From the NCBI RefSeq assembly GCF_029223485.1, contig NZ_JARHTP010000008.1, positions 248,001 to 312,000 on the forward strand: DNA of 64,000 nucleotides. Reading direction: 5' to 3'. Origin of the DNA: Streptomyces coacervatus (GTDB lineage: Bacteria > Actinomycetota > Actinomycetes > Streptomycetales > Streptomycetaceae). The notes under the pieces are model-generated. The model worked only from the letters and a program-made list of their open reading frames with translations, was not told the origin of the DNA and ran no database searches. Positions 42,046-50,602 of this stretch are shown one piece after another. Every line of letters starts with the position of its first letter. The stretch's first letter is position 1. Both the position numbers and the translations under genes were made by a program.

Positions 42046-43119
42046 GGGCGGCCTCCTCGTTGCCGAGGAAGGCGACCAGGCGCCTGGTCGGGACCACTCC
42101 GACGAGCTCTCGTTGCGCGTCGAGGACGGCCACCGGGTGGGTCGACCGGGCGCTGATCGCACAGAGTTCGGTGAACGGCGTGTCGGGCGTCGCGGTCTCA
42201 CAGCCGCTCTCGCAGCCGCAGTCGGCCTCGTCACCCCGTACGTCCGTGTCCATGACGGCGGACGCGGTCAGCACGCGGGAGCGGTCGACGTCCTGGATGA
42301 AGGAGGCGACGTAGTCGTTCGCGGGCCGCAGCAGGATGTCCTCGGCCGTGCCGGTCTGGACGATGCGGCCGTCGCGCATGACGGCGATGCGGTCGCCCAG
42401 GCGCATGGCCTCGTTGAGGTCGTGGGTGATGAAGACGATCGTCTTCTTCAACGTCTGCTGCAGCTGGAGCAGTTGGTCCTGCATGTCGCGGCGGATCAGC
42501 GGGTCCAGGGCGCTGAACGACTCGTCCATCAGGAGCAGGTCGGCGTCGGTGGCGAGGGCGCGGGCGAGGCCGACCCTCCCCCAGTGCCTTAAGGGCCTGG
42601 GGGGACCCCCAGCTGCATTCCGCCGGAGAGCTCGTCGGGCCAGGACTTCTCCCAGCCGGCGAGGCCGCACAGGGCCAGCGCCTCGCCGGCGCGCTGCTCG
42701 CGCTCGGCGCGGGGCACGCCCTGCACGGCCAGGCCGTAGGCGGCGTTCTCGATGACGCTGCGGTGCGGGAACAACGCGAAGTGCTGGAAGACCATGCTGA
42801 TCTTCCTCGCGCGGACCGCGCGCAGTTCGCGGTCGCCGAGTGCGGTCAGGTCCTGGCCGTCGAAGCGGACGTGGCCGGCGGTCGGCTCCAGCAGGCCGTT
42901 GAGCATGCGCAGCAGCGTGGACTTGCCGGACCCGGACAGGCCCATGACGACGAAGATCTGGCCCGGTTCCACGGTGAAGGAGGCGTCGATCACGGCGGCT
43001 GTGGTGCCGTCGGCGCGCAGCTCCTCCCGGTCGGCTCCCTGCCTCAGTCGTTCGACTGCGTCGTCCGGTCGTCTGCCGAACACCTTGTAGAGCTGCTCGG
43101 CCTCAAGTCTGGCTGACAC
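42038..43119 (-). pseudogene. glycine betaine ABC transporter ATPase (ProV/OpuAA-like), frame broken by a 37-nt element
   Basis: The 5' part (43119 to 42589) has Walker A GLSGSGKST, the Q-loop region MVFQHFALFPHRSV and the signature LSGGMQ, then runs into LGVPPGP and stop. The 3' part resumes one frame away with RVGLARALATDADLLLMDES (Walker B), ITHDLNEAMRLGDRIAVMRDG and a C-terminal CBS-like domain. The break is exactly at the palindromic element at 42576-42612, which replaces about 6 bases by 38 (net +32). Without it SGGMQ would join QRVGLARAL. It could be a true pseudogene, a recent insertion, a -1 frameshifted gene, or a homopolymer error. The permease gene downstream is intact. Confidence 0.85.
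42576..42612. repeat. short palindromic element inserted in the ATPase gene
   Basis: On the plus strand CTCCCCCAG, then TGCCTTAAGGGC, then CTGGGGGGA form a hairpin, followed by a second small palindrome CTGGGGGGACCCCCAG. It looks like a REP or MITE-like element that I recall from Streptomyces intergenic regions. On the minus strand it carries C-CCC-CCA and, 6 nt later, an in-frame TAA. Confidence 0.75.
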
Positions 43120-43262
43120 GCGCTTCTCTCGTCGTGGGGGGGGTGGTGGTCGGGGCGGCGCCTGCCCCCGGCCGACCAGGGCAAACGCGGGAGTGGTTCA
43201 GTTCACAACCGGTGCGTAGGATCACCGCCGGTGCTTCACATCGGTGTTGGGGGGGGACGACG

Positions 43263-43616
43263 GTGGAACGACCCGACGACAGACGTGCGTCCGTACTGCG
43301 CTTCGCGACGGAGCTGGTGGCGTGGATCGCCACGCCCTGGGCGCTGGCCTCGTACTCCTGGCTGCTCGCGGTGGGTTCGCTGGTGGTGCTGATCGGTCTG
43401 CCGACCGTCTTCTCCACTCCGGGTGACAAGGCGAACGTGATCGTGCCGGTTCCGGGTGCCGTCACGATTCTGCTCGTGCTGCTCCAGCTCGCCTCGGCCG
43501 TGGTCTCGGCCTGGTGGATCTGGCCCGTGTGGGCGGCCGTTCTCGTCTCCCTCCTGGCCGCCGCCACCCTCATCACGGAGCGCCCACGATGGCGGTGGCT
43601 GCTCGCCTCCGGGTGA
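43263..43616 (+). CDS. small membrane protein, unknown function
   Basis: 117 aa from a GTG after a G-run that can serve as ribosome site. A short basic start (VERPDDRRASVLRF) is followed by three hydrophobic segments: WALASYSWLLAVGSLVVLIG, VTILLVLLQLASAVVSAWWI and VWAAVLVSLLAAATLI. It ends in Arg/Trp-rich ERPRWRWLLASG. I recognise no named family. It lies 30 bp upstream of the exonuclease gene and is divergent from the ATPase gene. Confidence 0.75.
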   Translation: MERPDDRRASVLRFATELVAWIATPWALASYSWLLAVGSLVVLIGLPTVFSTPGDKANVIVPVPGAVTILLVLLQLASAVVSAWWIWPVWAAVLVSLLAAATLITERPRWRWLLASG

Positions 43617-43646
43617 GTGTCAGTGCCGTACGGCATGATGCGAGGC

Positions 43647-44567
43647 GTGACCGGACGACTGATGCTCCTCGACACCGCCTCGCTCTATTTCCGCGCCTAT
43701 TTCGGTGTGCCGGAGTCCGTGAAGGCCCCGGACGGCACGCCGGTGAACGCCGTGCGCGGGCTGCTGGAATTCATCGACCGCCTGGTCAAGGACCACCGGC
43801 CGAGCGATCTGGTGGCATGCATGGATGCCGACTGGCGTCCCCAGTGGCGGGTCGACCTCATCCCCTCCTACAAGGCGCACCGCGTCGCCGAGGAGCACGA
43901 GACGGGCCCGGACGAGGAGGAGGTGCCGGACACGCTCTCCCCGCAGGTGCCCGTCATCGAGGCCGTCCTCGACGCGCTCGGCATCGCGCGCGTGGGCGTC
44001 GAGCCGTACGAGGCGGACGACGTGATCGGCACGTTCACCGCGCGGGCGAAGGGCCCGGTCGACATCGTCACCGGCGACCGCGACCTGTACCAGTTGGTCG
44101 ACGACGTGCGCGGCGTGCGCGTGCTCTACCCGCTCAAGGGCGTCGGCACGCTGCAGCTCACCGACGAGGCCTGGCTGCGCGAGAAGTACGAGGTGGACGG
44201 CAAGGGGTACGCGGATCTGGCGCTGCTGCGCGGCGACCCGAGCGACGGGCTGCCGGGCGTGCCGGGCATCGGCGAGAAGACGGCCGCGAAGCTGCTCGCC
44301 GAGTTCGGGGACCTGGCCGGGATCATGGCCGCGGTCGAGGACCCGAAGGCGAAGCTCACACCGTCGCAGCGCAAGCGGCTCGACGAGTCGCGGCCGTACG
44401 TCGCCGTCGCCCCGAAGGTGGTCAAGGTCGCCGACGACGTCCCGCTGCCCGACGTCGACACGACCCTGCCGCATGCCCCGCGCGATGCGGCGGCGCTGGA
44501 CGAGCTGGCGGTCCGCTGGGGACTGGGCGGGTCGCTGCAGCGTCTGCTGACGACGCTGGGGACGTGA
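43647..44567 (+). CDS. stand-alone 5'-3' exonuclease (FEN/PolA N-terminal type)
   Basis: 306 aa. RLMLLDTASLYFRAYFGVPE opens the PIN-like fold; ACMDADWRPQWR, YEADDVIGTFT and IVTGDRDLYQLVDD carry the acidic metal ligands; RGDPSDGLPGVPGIGEKTAA is the helix-3-turn-helix. There is no polymerase domain, so it is a flap/RNA-primer exonuclease paralogue of the PolA N-terminus. The start is uncertain: GTG 43647 fits the conserved N-terminus, with ATG 43635 or GTG 43617 also possible; no clear ribosome site suggests a leaderless message. Confidence 0.92.
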   Translation: MTGRLMLLDTASLYFRAYFGVPESVKAPDGTPVNAVRGLLEFIDRLVKDHRPSDLVACMDADWRPQWRVDLIPSYKAHRVAEEHETGPDEEEVPDTLSPQVPVIEAVLDALGIARVGVEPYEADDVIGTFTARAKGPVDIVTGDRDLYQLVDDVRGVRVLYPLKGVGTLQLTDEAWLREKYEVDGKGYADLALLRGDPSDGLPGVPGIGEKTAAKLLAEFGDLAGIMAAVEDPKAKLTPSQRKRLDESRPYVAVAPKVVKVADDVPLPDVDTTLPHAPRDAAALDELAVRWGLGGSLQRLLTTLGT

Positions 44568-44633
44568 CGATTCCGGCGACGCGCGCTCAACAAAGTCTTC
44601 ATGGGAGAGGTGTTAACCGAGGGAAGGTGCTAA

Positions 44634-44649
44634 CTTAGGTAAACCTAAG
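44634..44649 (+). promoter_or_regulatory. iron box (DmdR1/IdeR-type operator)
   Basis: CTTAGGTAAACCTAAG is palindromic apart from its centre and matches the TTAGGTTAGGCTAACCTAA-type iron box core. It lies 22 bp before the siderophore-interacting protein start, so iron-dependent repression is expected. Confidence 0.85.
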
Positions 44650-44671
44650 CTTGGTCAACAGGGAGGCCGCC

Positions 44672-45517
44672 ATGGCAGAACGCCCCGCACGGAAGCCGCG
44701 CAAGCCCCATTCCGCGCAGGTCGTCCGTACCGAACGGCTGACCCCGCACATGCAGCGCGTGGTGCTCGGTGGCGCGGGTCTGGCGGGGTTCGCGGCCGAC
44801 ACCTGCACCGACCACTATGTGAAGCTGCTGTTCCCCTCCGGGGGCGCCACCTATCCGCAGCCCTTCGACATGGAGCGGATCCGGGCGGAGTACCCGCGCG
44901 AGCAGTGGCCCGTGACCCGGACGTACACGGTGCGGGCGTGGGACCCGGTCCACAGTGAGCTGACGCTGGACTTCGTGATCCACGGCGACGAGGGCCTGGC
45001 CGGCCCGTGGGCGGCGCGCGTCCAGCCGGGCGAGACGGTGCTCTTCAATGGCCCCGGCGGTGCCTACGCCCCCGACACGAGCGCCGACTGGCATCTGCTC
45101 GTCGGCGACGAGAGCGCCCTGCCCGCGATCGCCCGCTCCCTGGAGTCGCTGCCCGACGGCGCCACGGCGCACGCCTTCGTGGAGGTGTCCGGGCCCGAGG
45201 AGGAGCAGAAGATCGACTCCGACGTGGAGGTCGTCTGGCTGCACCGCGGGGACCGGCCCGTGGGCGAGCTGCTGGTGGAGGCCGTACGAACGCTGGAGTT
45301 CCCGGCGGGCCGACCGCACGCGTTCGTGCACGGCGAGGCGCACTTCGTGAAGGAGCTGCGCCAGCTGCTGCGCTGCGAGCTGGCGATCCCGCGCGAGGAC
45401 CTGTCGATCTCCGGTTACTGGCGGCTCGGCCACAACGAGGACGGCTGGCAGGCCTCCAAGCGGGACTGGAACGCGCGGATCGAGGCGGAGCAGGAGAGCG
45501 CGGCGCCTGCCGCATGA
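44672..45517 (+). CDS. siderophore-interacting protein (FAD-dependent ferric-siderophore reductase)
   Basis: 281 aa. VVRTERLTPHMQRVVLGG begins the FAD-binding barrel; the FAD motif is TRTYTVRAWD (the R-x-Y-T/S form) followed by LDFVIHGDEGLAGPWAARVQPGE. The C-terminal SIP domain has LLVGDESALPAIARSLE, ATAHAFVEVSG, and AFVHGEAHFVKELRQLLR, and ends GYWRLGHNEDGW, a strong family mark. It reduces Fe(III)-siderophores in the cytoplasm to release iron. Start at the ATG after GGGAGG. An iron box sits just upstream. Confidence 0.95.
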   Translation: MAERPARKPRKPHSAQVVRTERLTPHMQRVVLGGAGLAGFAADTCTDHYVKLLFPSGGATYPQPFDMERIRAEYPREQWPVTRTYTVRAWDPVHSELTLDFVIHGDEGLAGPWAARVQPGETVLFNGPGGAYAPDTSADWHLLVGDESALPAIARSLESLPDGATAHAFVEVSGPEEEQKIDSDVEVVWLHRGDRPVGELLVEAVRTLEFPAGRPHAFVHGEAHFVKELRQLLRCELAIPREDLSISGYWRLGHNEDGWQASKRDWNARIEAEQESAAPAA

Positions 45518-45539
45518 CACGTCCGAAGTGACACATCCG

Positions 45540-45574
45540 AAAAGGGCGGCACCTCGTCGAGGTGCCGCCCTTTT
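45540..45574. terminator. bidirectional terminator between convergent genes
   Basis: AAAAGGGCGGCACCTCG and CGAGGTGCCGCCCTTTT are fully complementary. Each strand has A-run, GC stem and U-run, so it can stop transcription from both the SIP gene and the ABC permease gene. Confidence 0.93.
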
Positions 45575-45602
45575 CGCTGTGCCGTCACACCGAGAGGTGC
45601 GC

Positions 45603-46379
45603 TCACACCGACCGCTGGTAGGACCGGAACGTCCGGATCGACAGCCACACCGCCGCGATGGCGAGGGCCAGCAGCGCGCCGCCGCGGCTGAGCACGTCAC
45701 CCCAGTCGGGATGGTCGGACAGTGCCGAACGGCCCGCGACCATCGCCCAGTTGAGCGGATTGAAGTCGGCGATGTGCCGCATCCAGGAGGGCATCTGGGA
45801 GGGTGCCATGAAGGCGCTCGACAGGAACGTCAGCGGCAGCAGCAGGAAGGTGTTGATGCCGATGATCGACTCCCGCTCCCGCACCAGCATGCCCAGCGCG
45901 TTGGACAGCGCCCCGAAGACCGTGCCCAGCAGCACGGCGGCGAGGACCAGGATCGCGATGCCGCCGATGCCGCCCGGGTAGTCGGCGCCGCCCGCCAGCG
46001 CGAGCAGCACGATGACGACCGACTGGAAAGCGGTGACCAGGCCGTTGTTGACGACATTGCCGTTCATCAGCGCGGCCCGGCTGACCGGTGTGGTCAGGAA
46101 GCGGTTGAGCGTGCCCCGCTGGATCTCCTCCAACGTGCCCATGCCGGCCCACATGTTGGAGCTGAGCGCGCTCATCACGACGACACCCGGGACGAGGTAG
46201 TCGAGGTACGTCGTCGTCCCGAAGCCGCCCAGCTCGACGACCTTCTTGAAGAGGCTGCCGAACAGGAACAGCCAGATCACCGGCTGGATCAGCGTGATGA
46301 TCGCGTACGCGGGCTGCCGTGTGAACACCATGAGTTGACGCTGCGTCATGTACCAGGTCTGGGAGACGGCCGTGCTCAT
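45603..46379 (-). CDS. ABC-2 type transporter permease
   Basis: 258 aa with six membrane helices. FTRQPAYAIITLIQPVIWLFLF, YLVPGVVVMSALSSNMWAGM and RGTLNRFLTTPVSRAALM are typical of DrrB-type exporters. FLSSAFMAPSQMPSWMRHIADFNP marks the late extracellular loop and NPLNW motif. The ATG overlaps the ATPase stop as ATGA. With its partner it forms a DrrAB-like drug or lipid exporter controlled by PadR. Confidence 0.93.
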   Translation of the reverse strand: MSTAVSQTWYMTQRQLMVFTRQPAYAIITLIQPVIWLFLFGSLFKKVVELGGFGTTTYLDYLVPGVVVMSALSSNMWAGMGTLEEIQRGTLNRFLTTPVSRAALMNGNVVNNGLVTAFQSVVIVLLALAGGADYPGGIGGIAILVLAAVLLGTVFGALSNALGMLVRERESIIGINTFLLLPLTFLSSAFMAPSQMPSWMRHIADFNPLNWAMVAGRSALSDHPDWGDVLSRGGALLALAIAAVWLSIRTFRSYQRSV

Positions 46380-47392
46380 CGCGCACCTCCGGCGAGGACG
46401 AGGTTCTCGGTGGCTTCGGCGTCGGCCTCTGAGTATCGGCGGCCCGCATAGCGGAGGTAGACGTCGTCGAGGGAGGGCCGGGCGACGGTCGCGGCGGCGA
46501 CTCCGACGCCGGCGCGCTCCAGGGCCCCGAGCAGTGCGGGTACGGCGGCCGCCCCGTCGTCGGCGCGGACGCTGACGCGGCGTCCGTCGACCAGCACCTC
46601 GTGCATGCCGGGCAGCCCGGCGATGGCCCCCTTGAGGAGCGTACGGCCGGCCTCGCCGACCGCTTCCCGGAGCTCCAAGTGGACGGCGTCGCCGCGCAGT
46701 TCGCCCTTGAGGGAGTCCGGGGTGCCCTCCACCACGACCCGCCCGCGGTCGACGATGGCGATGCGCTCGGCGAGCCGGTCGGCCTCGTCGAGGTAGTGCG
46801 TGGTGAGCAGGATCGTCAGGCCCTCTTCCCCCGCCAGCCGGTCGATCTCGTCCCACATCGCGGTGCGGGCCTCGGGGTCCAGCCCGGTGGTGGGCTCGTC
46901 GAGGAAGAGCACCTCGGGCCGGTGCACCAGACCGAGGGCGACATCGAGCCGCCGCCGCATACCGCCCGAGTAGCCCTTGACCTGACGCCCCGCCGCGTCG
47001 GTGAGGCTGAAGCGGTCGAGCAGCCCGTCGACGCGCCTGCCCAGGTCGGCGCCCTTCAACCCGTAGAGCCTGCCCTGGAGTTGGAGGTTCTCGCGGCCCG
47101 TGGCGACGGGGTCGGCGCCGGAGCCCTGGGCGACCACGCCGATCGCGCGGCGCACCCGGTCCGGGTGGCGCAGCACATCATGTCCGGCGACGGTGGCGGT
47201 GCCCGAGTCGGGCCTGGCCAGGGTGGTGAGGATCTTGACGGTGGTGGACTTGCCGGCACCGTTCGGGCCGAGGAGCCCGAAGACGGTGCCCGGTTCGACG
47301 GTGATGTCCATGCCGCGCAGGGCGGTGACCTCACCGGGGTAGGTCTTGATCAGCTGGCGCGCCTCCACTGCGGGCGCACGGGTACTGCTCAT
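46376..47392 (-). CDS. ABC transporter ATP-binding protein, DrrA-like
   Basis: 338 aa. Walker A GLLGPNGAGKSTT, signature YSGGMRRRLDVALGL, Walker B VLFLDEPTTGLDP, H-loop LTTHYLDEADRLAERI. The C-terminal extension of about 90 residues (RPSLDDVYLRYAGR) is the DrrA-type regulatory domain of daunorubicin-resistance exporters. It is second in the PadR-ATPase-permease operon. The drug is unknown. Confidence 0.94.
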   Translation of the reverse strand: MSSTRAPAVEARQLIKTYPGEVTALRGMDITVEPGTVFGLLGPNGAGKSTTVKILTTLARPDSGTATVAGHDVLRHPDRVRRAIGVVAQGSGADPVATGRENLQLQGRLYGLKGADLGRRVDGLLDRFSLTDAAGRQVKGYSGGMRRRLDVALGLVHRPEVLFLDEPTTGLDPEARTAMWDEIDRLAGEEGLTILLTTHYLDEADRLAERIAIVDRGRVVVEGTPDSLKGELRGDAVHLELREAVGEAGRTLLKGAIAGLPGMHEVLVDGRRVSVRADDGAAAVPALLGALERAGVGVAAATVARPSLDDVYLRYAGRRYSEADAEATENLVLAGGAR

Positions 47393-47563
47393 GGCAACTG
47401 CTCTCCTGATGAACGGATGGCAGCTGATCCGTCCGTGCCGGGAGCGCCGGGCTATCCTTGGTGTGCCGCACCTCGATCGCCTGGAACTGCCTCACGGCGG
47501 ATTCAGCTCGGGGTTCGAGACCCTGGCGGGGCTGCTGCAACAGCCCGGCCGGGGTCCTTCTCG

Positions 47564-48184
47564 TTACGTGAACTCCGGTGGCAGCTCCCCCGTTTCGTGG
47601 AAGTGGCGCCACCCGTCGACGCCCGGCAGCGAGCCCTTCTCGATCTCCTCAAGGAAACCGCGGACCCATTCCGCCTGCGCCTCGACCATGTGCAGCTGGT
47701 ACTCGACCTCGACGAGGAAGAGCCGCGGGAGCGTCTCGTAGAGCTTCTCCAGCGCCGCGCGCCCACTCGCCACCTCCACCTCGAGGTTCTGCAGCCGCTC
47801 CGCCAGCAGCCGCACCACCTCGTCGGGAGGCAGAGCGCCGAGCAAGGACAGCGCGGTCTCGAAGATCGGGAACTCCTTGGCCGGGACGGCCAGCAGATCG
47901 GACAGCCAGTCGGCCATCTCCTCCCGCCCCGCCTCGGTGAGCCCGTAGACCGTGCGCTCGGGCCGGTTTCCCTGCCGCTCGACGTCTGCGACCTCGACGA
48001 AGCCGTGTTTCTCCAGGTTCTGCACGACCGTGTAGAGCGAGCCGTACTTGATCTTCGTGCTGACGTCCTTGCCCTGTCGGCGCAGGGTCTGGGCGATCTC
48101 GTACGGATGCATCGGCTTCTGCCAGAGCGTGACCATCACGGCCAGCGCCAGCGGGTTGCTGAGCTTGCGGCGCTTCATCGCCAT
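47564..48184 (-). CDS. PadR-family transcriptional regulator
   Basis: 206 aa. MAMKRRKLSNPLALAVMVTLW, HPYEIAQTLRRQGKDVSTKIKYGSLYTVV and RTVYGLTEAGREEMADWLSDL are the PadR winged helix; a Vir-C-like helical dimerisation region follows (YETLPRLFLVEVEYQLHMVEAQ). The ATG at 48184 begins the conserved sequence; 30 upstream in-frame residues are not conserved-like. It is first in the exporter operon, 171 bp before the ATPase. Upstream DNA has ATGT-N11-ACAT at 48256-48274 and ATAT-rich repeats at 48200-48227 that may be its operators. Confidence 0.93.
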   Translation of the reverse strand: MAMKRRKLSNPLALAVMVTLWQKPMHPYEIAQTLRRQGKDVSTKIKYGSLYTVVQNLEKHGFVEVADVERQGNRPERTVYGLTEAGREEMADWLSDLLAVPAKEFPIFETALSLLGALPPDEVVRLLAERLQNLEVEVASGRAALEKLYETLPRLFLVEVEYQLHMVEAQAEWVRGFLEEIEKGSLPGVDGWRHFHETGELPPEFT

Positions 48185-48348
48185 GACCGTCACCTCGCTT
48201 ACGTATATCCGTGGACGAACATATCGCGACTGGCGAGCGAGCGTCAATACACACGATGTATCGCGTTTCGACATTCACGGCAAGGGCGTGAGGAGTTGGG
48301 CCCGCCCCGGACATGGCGGCGTGACGCGCACGAAACAGCCCGCCCCTA

Positions 48349-48370
48349 ATTTCTGTCGCCCGACAGGAAC
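48349..48370 (+). promoter_or_regulatory. palindromic operator shared with the carboxylase operon (site 1)
   Basis: ATTTCTGTCG-CC-CGACAGGAAC, palindromic at 8 of 10 pairs, 42 bp upstream of the APC permease GTG. The context CCTAATTTCTGTCG is identical to site 2 at 59008-59021 before the UAAP1 gene. A common repressor is inferred, probably the TetR encoded at 58062. Confidence 0.7.
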
Positions 48371-48412
48371 TCCGCGCCACTCTCCGCTCCCGCGCCGAAG
48401 GCAGGTGCCGCC

Positions 48413-49951
48413 GTGACGACAACCACCCCCTCCGACGTACGCCCCGACCCGCCGCACTCCCCCGACGACAGCTCCCTCGCGGAGTTCGGCTACCGCCAGG
48501 AGCTGCACCGCAGCCTGGGCCGGTACGCCTCCTTCGCGGCCGGGTTCTCCTTCATCTCCGTCCTGACGACGGTCTTCCAGTTCTTCGCCTTCGGGTACGC
48601 GTTCGGCGGCCCCGTCTTCTTCTGGGCCTGGCCGGCGGTGCTGGTCGGGCAGTTGCTGGTGGCCGCGTGCTTCGCGGAACTGGCCGCGCGCTACCCGATC
48701 TCGGGCGCCATCTACCAGTGGTCCTCGCGCCTTTCGAACCTCACCTTCGGCTGGTTCGCCGGCTGGATCATGGTGATCGGGCAGATCGTGGTGGTCGCGG
48801 CGGCCGCGCTGGCGCTGCAGATGGTGCTGCCCGCGATCTGGTCGGGCTTCCAACTGGTGGGCACCGACCCGGCGGTGACGTCGCAGGACGGCGCGGCCAA
48901 CGCGGCCGTGCTCGGCGTGATCCTGCTGGTCCTCACCTCGATCGTGAACATCGTGGACAACCGAGTGATGTCCGTGATCAACCGGGTCGGGGTGACCGCC
49001 GAGATCATCGGCGCGGCCCTCATCATCGTGCTGCTGCTCACCCACTCGAAGCGCTCCCCCGGCATCACCTTCCACACCACGGGAGCCGCAAGTTCCGGTC
49101 TGTTCGGGGCACTTGCCGTGGGTTCCTTCACGGCGGCGTACGTAATGATCGGCTTCGACAGCGCGGGCGAGATGAGCGAGGAGACGCACCACCCGCGCCG
49201 CACCGCGCCCCGCACGATCCTCACCGCACTCGGCGCGGCAGGCCTGCTCGGCGGCCTGGTCATCCTCGGCGGCCTGCTCGCCGCGCCCAGCCTCACCGAC
49301 GGCCACCTGGGCGTCGACGGCCTCAGCTACGTCCTGACCAGCCGCCTGGGCGACGGCGTCGGCAAGGTCCTGCTGGCCGACGTGGTGGTGGCGATCGCGG
49401 TGGCGACCCTCGCCATCCAGACGGCGGCGTGCCGGATGCTGTTCTCCATGGCCCGCGACGGCCAGCTCCCCTTCTCCGGCCGTCTCGCCCGCGTGAACCC
49501 GCGCACGGGCATGCCGAGCGCCCCGGCCCTCGTCGTCGGCGTCCTCGCGGCGGCCCTCCTGCTGCTCAACTTCGCCTCCCCGGACGCGTTCCTGGCCATC
49601 GGCACCACCTGCATCGTGATGCTGTACCTGGCGTACGCGATGGTCACAGGCCCACTCCTGATCCGCCGCCTGCGCGGCGAGTTCACCTCCGAGGGCACGG
49701 ACGAGACGGGCGGCAAACTCTTCTCCCTCGGCCGCTGGGGCATCCCGGTCAACGCCCTCGCCCTCCTCTACGGCCTGCTGATGACGGTGAACCTGGCCTG
49801 GCCGCGGGCGGCGGTGTACGACCCGGCGGGCGGGCATTGGTACTTCCAGTGGTTCACGGTGCTGTTCCTCGGCGCGACCGTGATGTTCGGCGTGGGCTGG
49901 CGGGCGTATCGGAGCCGTACGACGGCGGCTGTGCCCGAGGCGGCCGTATAG
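48413..49951 (+). CDS. APC family amino acid/amine permease
   Basis: 512 aa, about 12-13 membrane helices. LHRSLGRYASFAAGFSFISVLT, AELAARYPISGAIYQWSSRL, GFDSAGEMSEETHHPRRTAPRTI and AACRMLFSMARDGQLPFS are classic APC/ACT (AmpG-BAT1/choline-like) motifs. The start GTG follows AGGTGCC. The upstream palindrome links it to the urea/guanidine carboxylase operon 10 kb away, and APC permeases of this type occur inside such operons in other bacteria, so uptake of urea, guanidine or a related amine is likely. Confidence 0.92.
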   Translation: MTTTTPSDVRPDPPHSPDDSSLAEFGYRQELHRSLGRYASFAAGFSFISVLTTVFQFFAFGYAFGGPVFFWAWPAVLVGQLLVAACFAELAARYPISGAIYQWSSRLSNLTFGWFAGWIMVIGQIVVVAAAALALQMVLPAIWSGFQLVGTDPAVTSQDGAANAAVLGVILLVLTSIVNIVDNRVMSVINRVGVTAEIIGAALIIVLLLTHSKRSPGITFHTTGAASSGLFGALAVGSFTAAYVMIGFDSAGEMSEETHHPRRTAPRTILTALGAAGLLGGLVILGGLLAAPSLTDGHLGVDGLSYVLTSRLGDGVGKVLLADVVVAIAVATLAIQTAACRMLFSMARDGQLPFSGRLARVNPRTGMPSAPALVVGVLAAALLLLNFASPDAFLAIGTTCIVMLYLAYAMVTGPLLIRRLRGEFTSEGTDETGGKLFSLGRWGIPVNALALLYGLLMTVNLAWPRAAVYDPAGGHWYFQWFTVLFLGATVMFGVGWRAYRSRTTAAVPEAAV

Positions 49952-49952
49952 G

Positions 49953-50534
49953 TCAGTCGCCCCGCACGCGCGCGTGGAGGTGCATGTCGTGCCAGCCGTC
50001 CGGGTGGCGGAAGGCGCTGCGCTTGATGCCCTCCAGAGCGAAGCCGGTCTTGGCGGCGACACGGCAGGAGGCCTGATTGGCGGCGGCGTGGAGGAGTTCG
50101 AGGCGGTGGAGGCCGATCTCCTCGAAGGCCCAGTGGGTGAGGGTGCTCGTCGCGCGAGCGGCGACACCCCGGCCACGGGCCGCCGCGGTCGTCCAGTAGG
50201 CGACCTTGGCCAAGCCGTCGACGAGCGCGATCTCGCGCAGCGCCACTCGCCCCAGCAGCCGGTCGCTGTCCGCGTCGACCACGGCCCACTGGGCGACACG
50301 TTCCCCCTCCCACTGCTTCAGCCACCCCTCGATCCAGCCGGCGGCCTCCTCCTCCGAGCCGCTGGCCATGAGGTGCCACTGGTGCATGAGCGGGTCCTGG
50401 AAGGCCTCGTGCACGGCCGGCGCGTCCTCGGCCCGCCAGGGGCGCAGTACCAGCCCGTCACCGGTGGGGAGCACGGGCTGCGGGGTGCTGGACAGGGCGC
50501 CGGCGGGCAGGACGGGGCTGGTGGTGTAGGGCAT
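49953..50534 (-). CDS. GNAT family N-acetyltransferase (RimJ/RimL type)
   Basis: 193 aa. LVLRPWRAEDAPAVHEAF start, RVALREIALVDGLAKVAYWT, AARGRGVAARATSTLTHWAF (acetyl-CoA loop), LHRLELLHAAANQASCRVAAK, TGFALEGIKRSAFRHPDGWHDM are the RimJ/RimL landmarks. Start at the ATG at 50534 with AGGA 8 nt upstream; an ATG three codons earlier is possible. It converges on the permease gene, leaving a 1-bp gap. Acceptor unknown. Confidence 0.92.
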   Translation of the reverse strand: MPYTTSPVLPAGALSSTPQPVLPTGDGLVLRPWRAEDAPAVHEAFQDPLMHQWHLMASGSEEEAAGWIEGWLKQWEGERVAQWAVVDADSDRLLGRVALREIALVDGLAKVAYWTTAAARGRGVAARATSTLTHWAFEEIGLHRLELLHAAANQASCRVAAKTGFALEGIKRSAFRHPDGWHDMHLHARVRGD

Positions 50535-50602
50535 GGTCCGCATCCTGCCGCTGGGGCGCGCCCGGTCCAACGGGTTTTCCCGGCGCCGTACGCTTGATCG
50601 TG

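Noticed and set aside
39328..42156. 942-aa plus-strand open frame opposite the betaine permease
   Set aside because: Antisense shadow caused by codon bias; the minus strand encodes a clear transporter ending at a strong terminator.
47331..47612. 93-aa minus-strand frame between PadR and the ABC ATPase
   Set aside because: It overlaps both neighbours, lacks a ribosome site and has no recognisable content.
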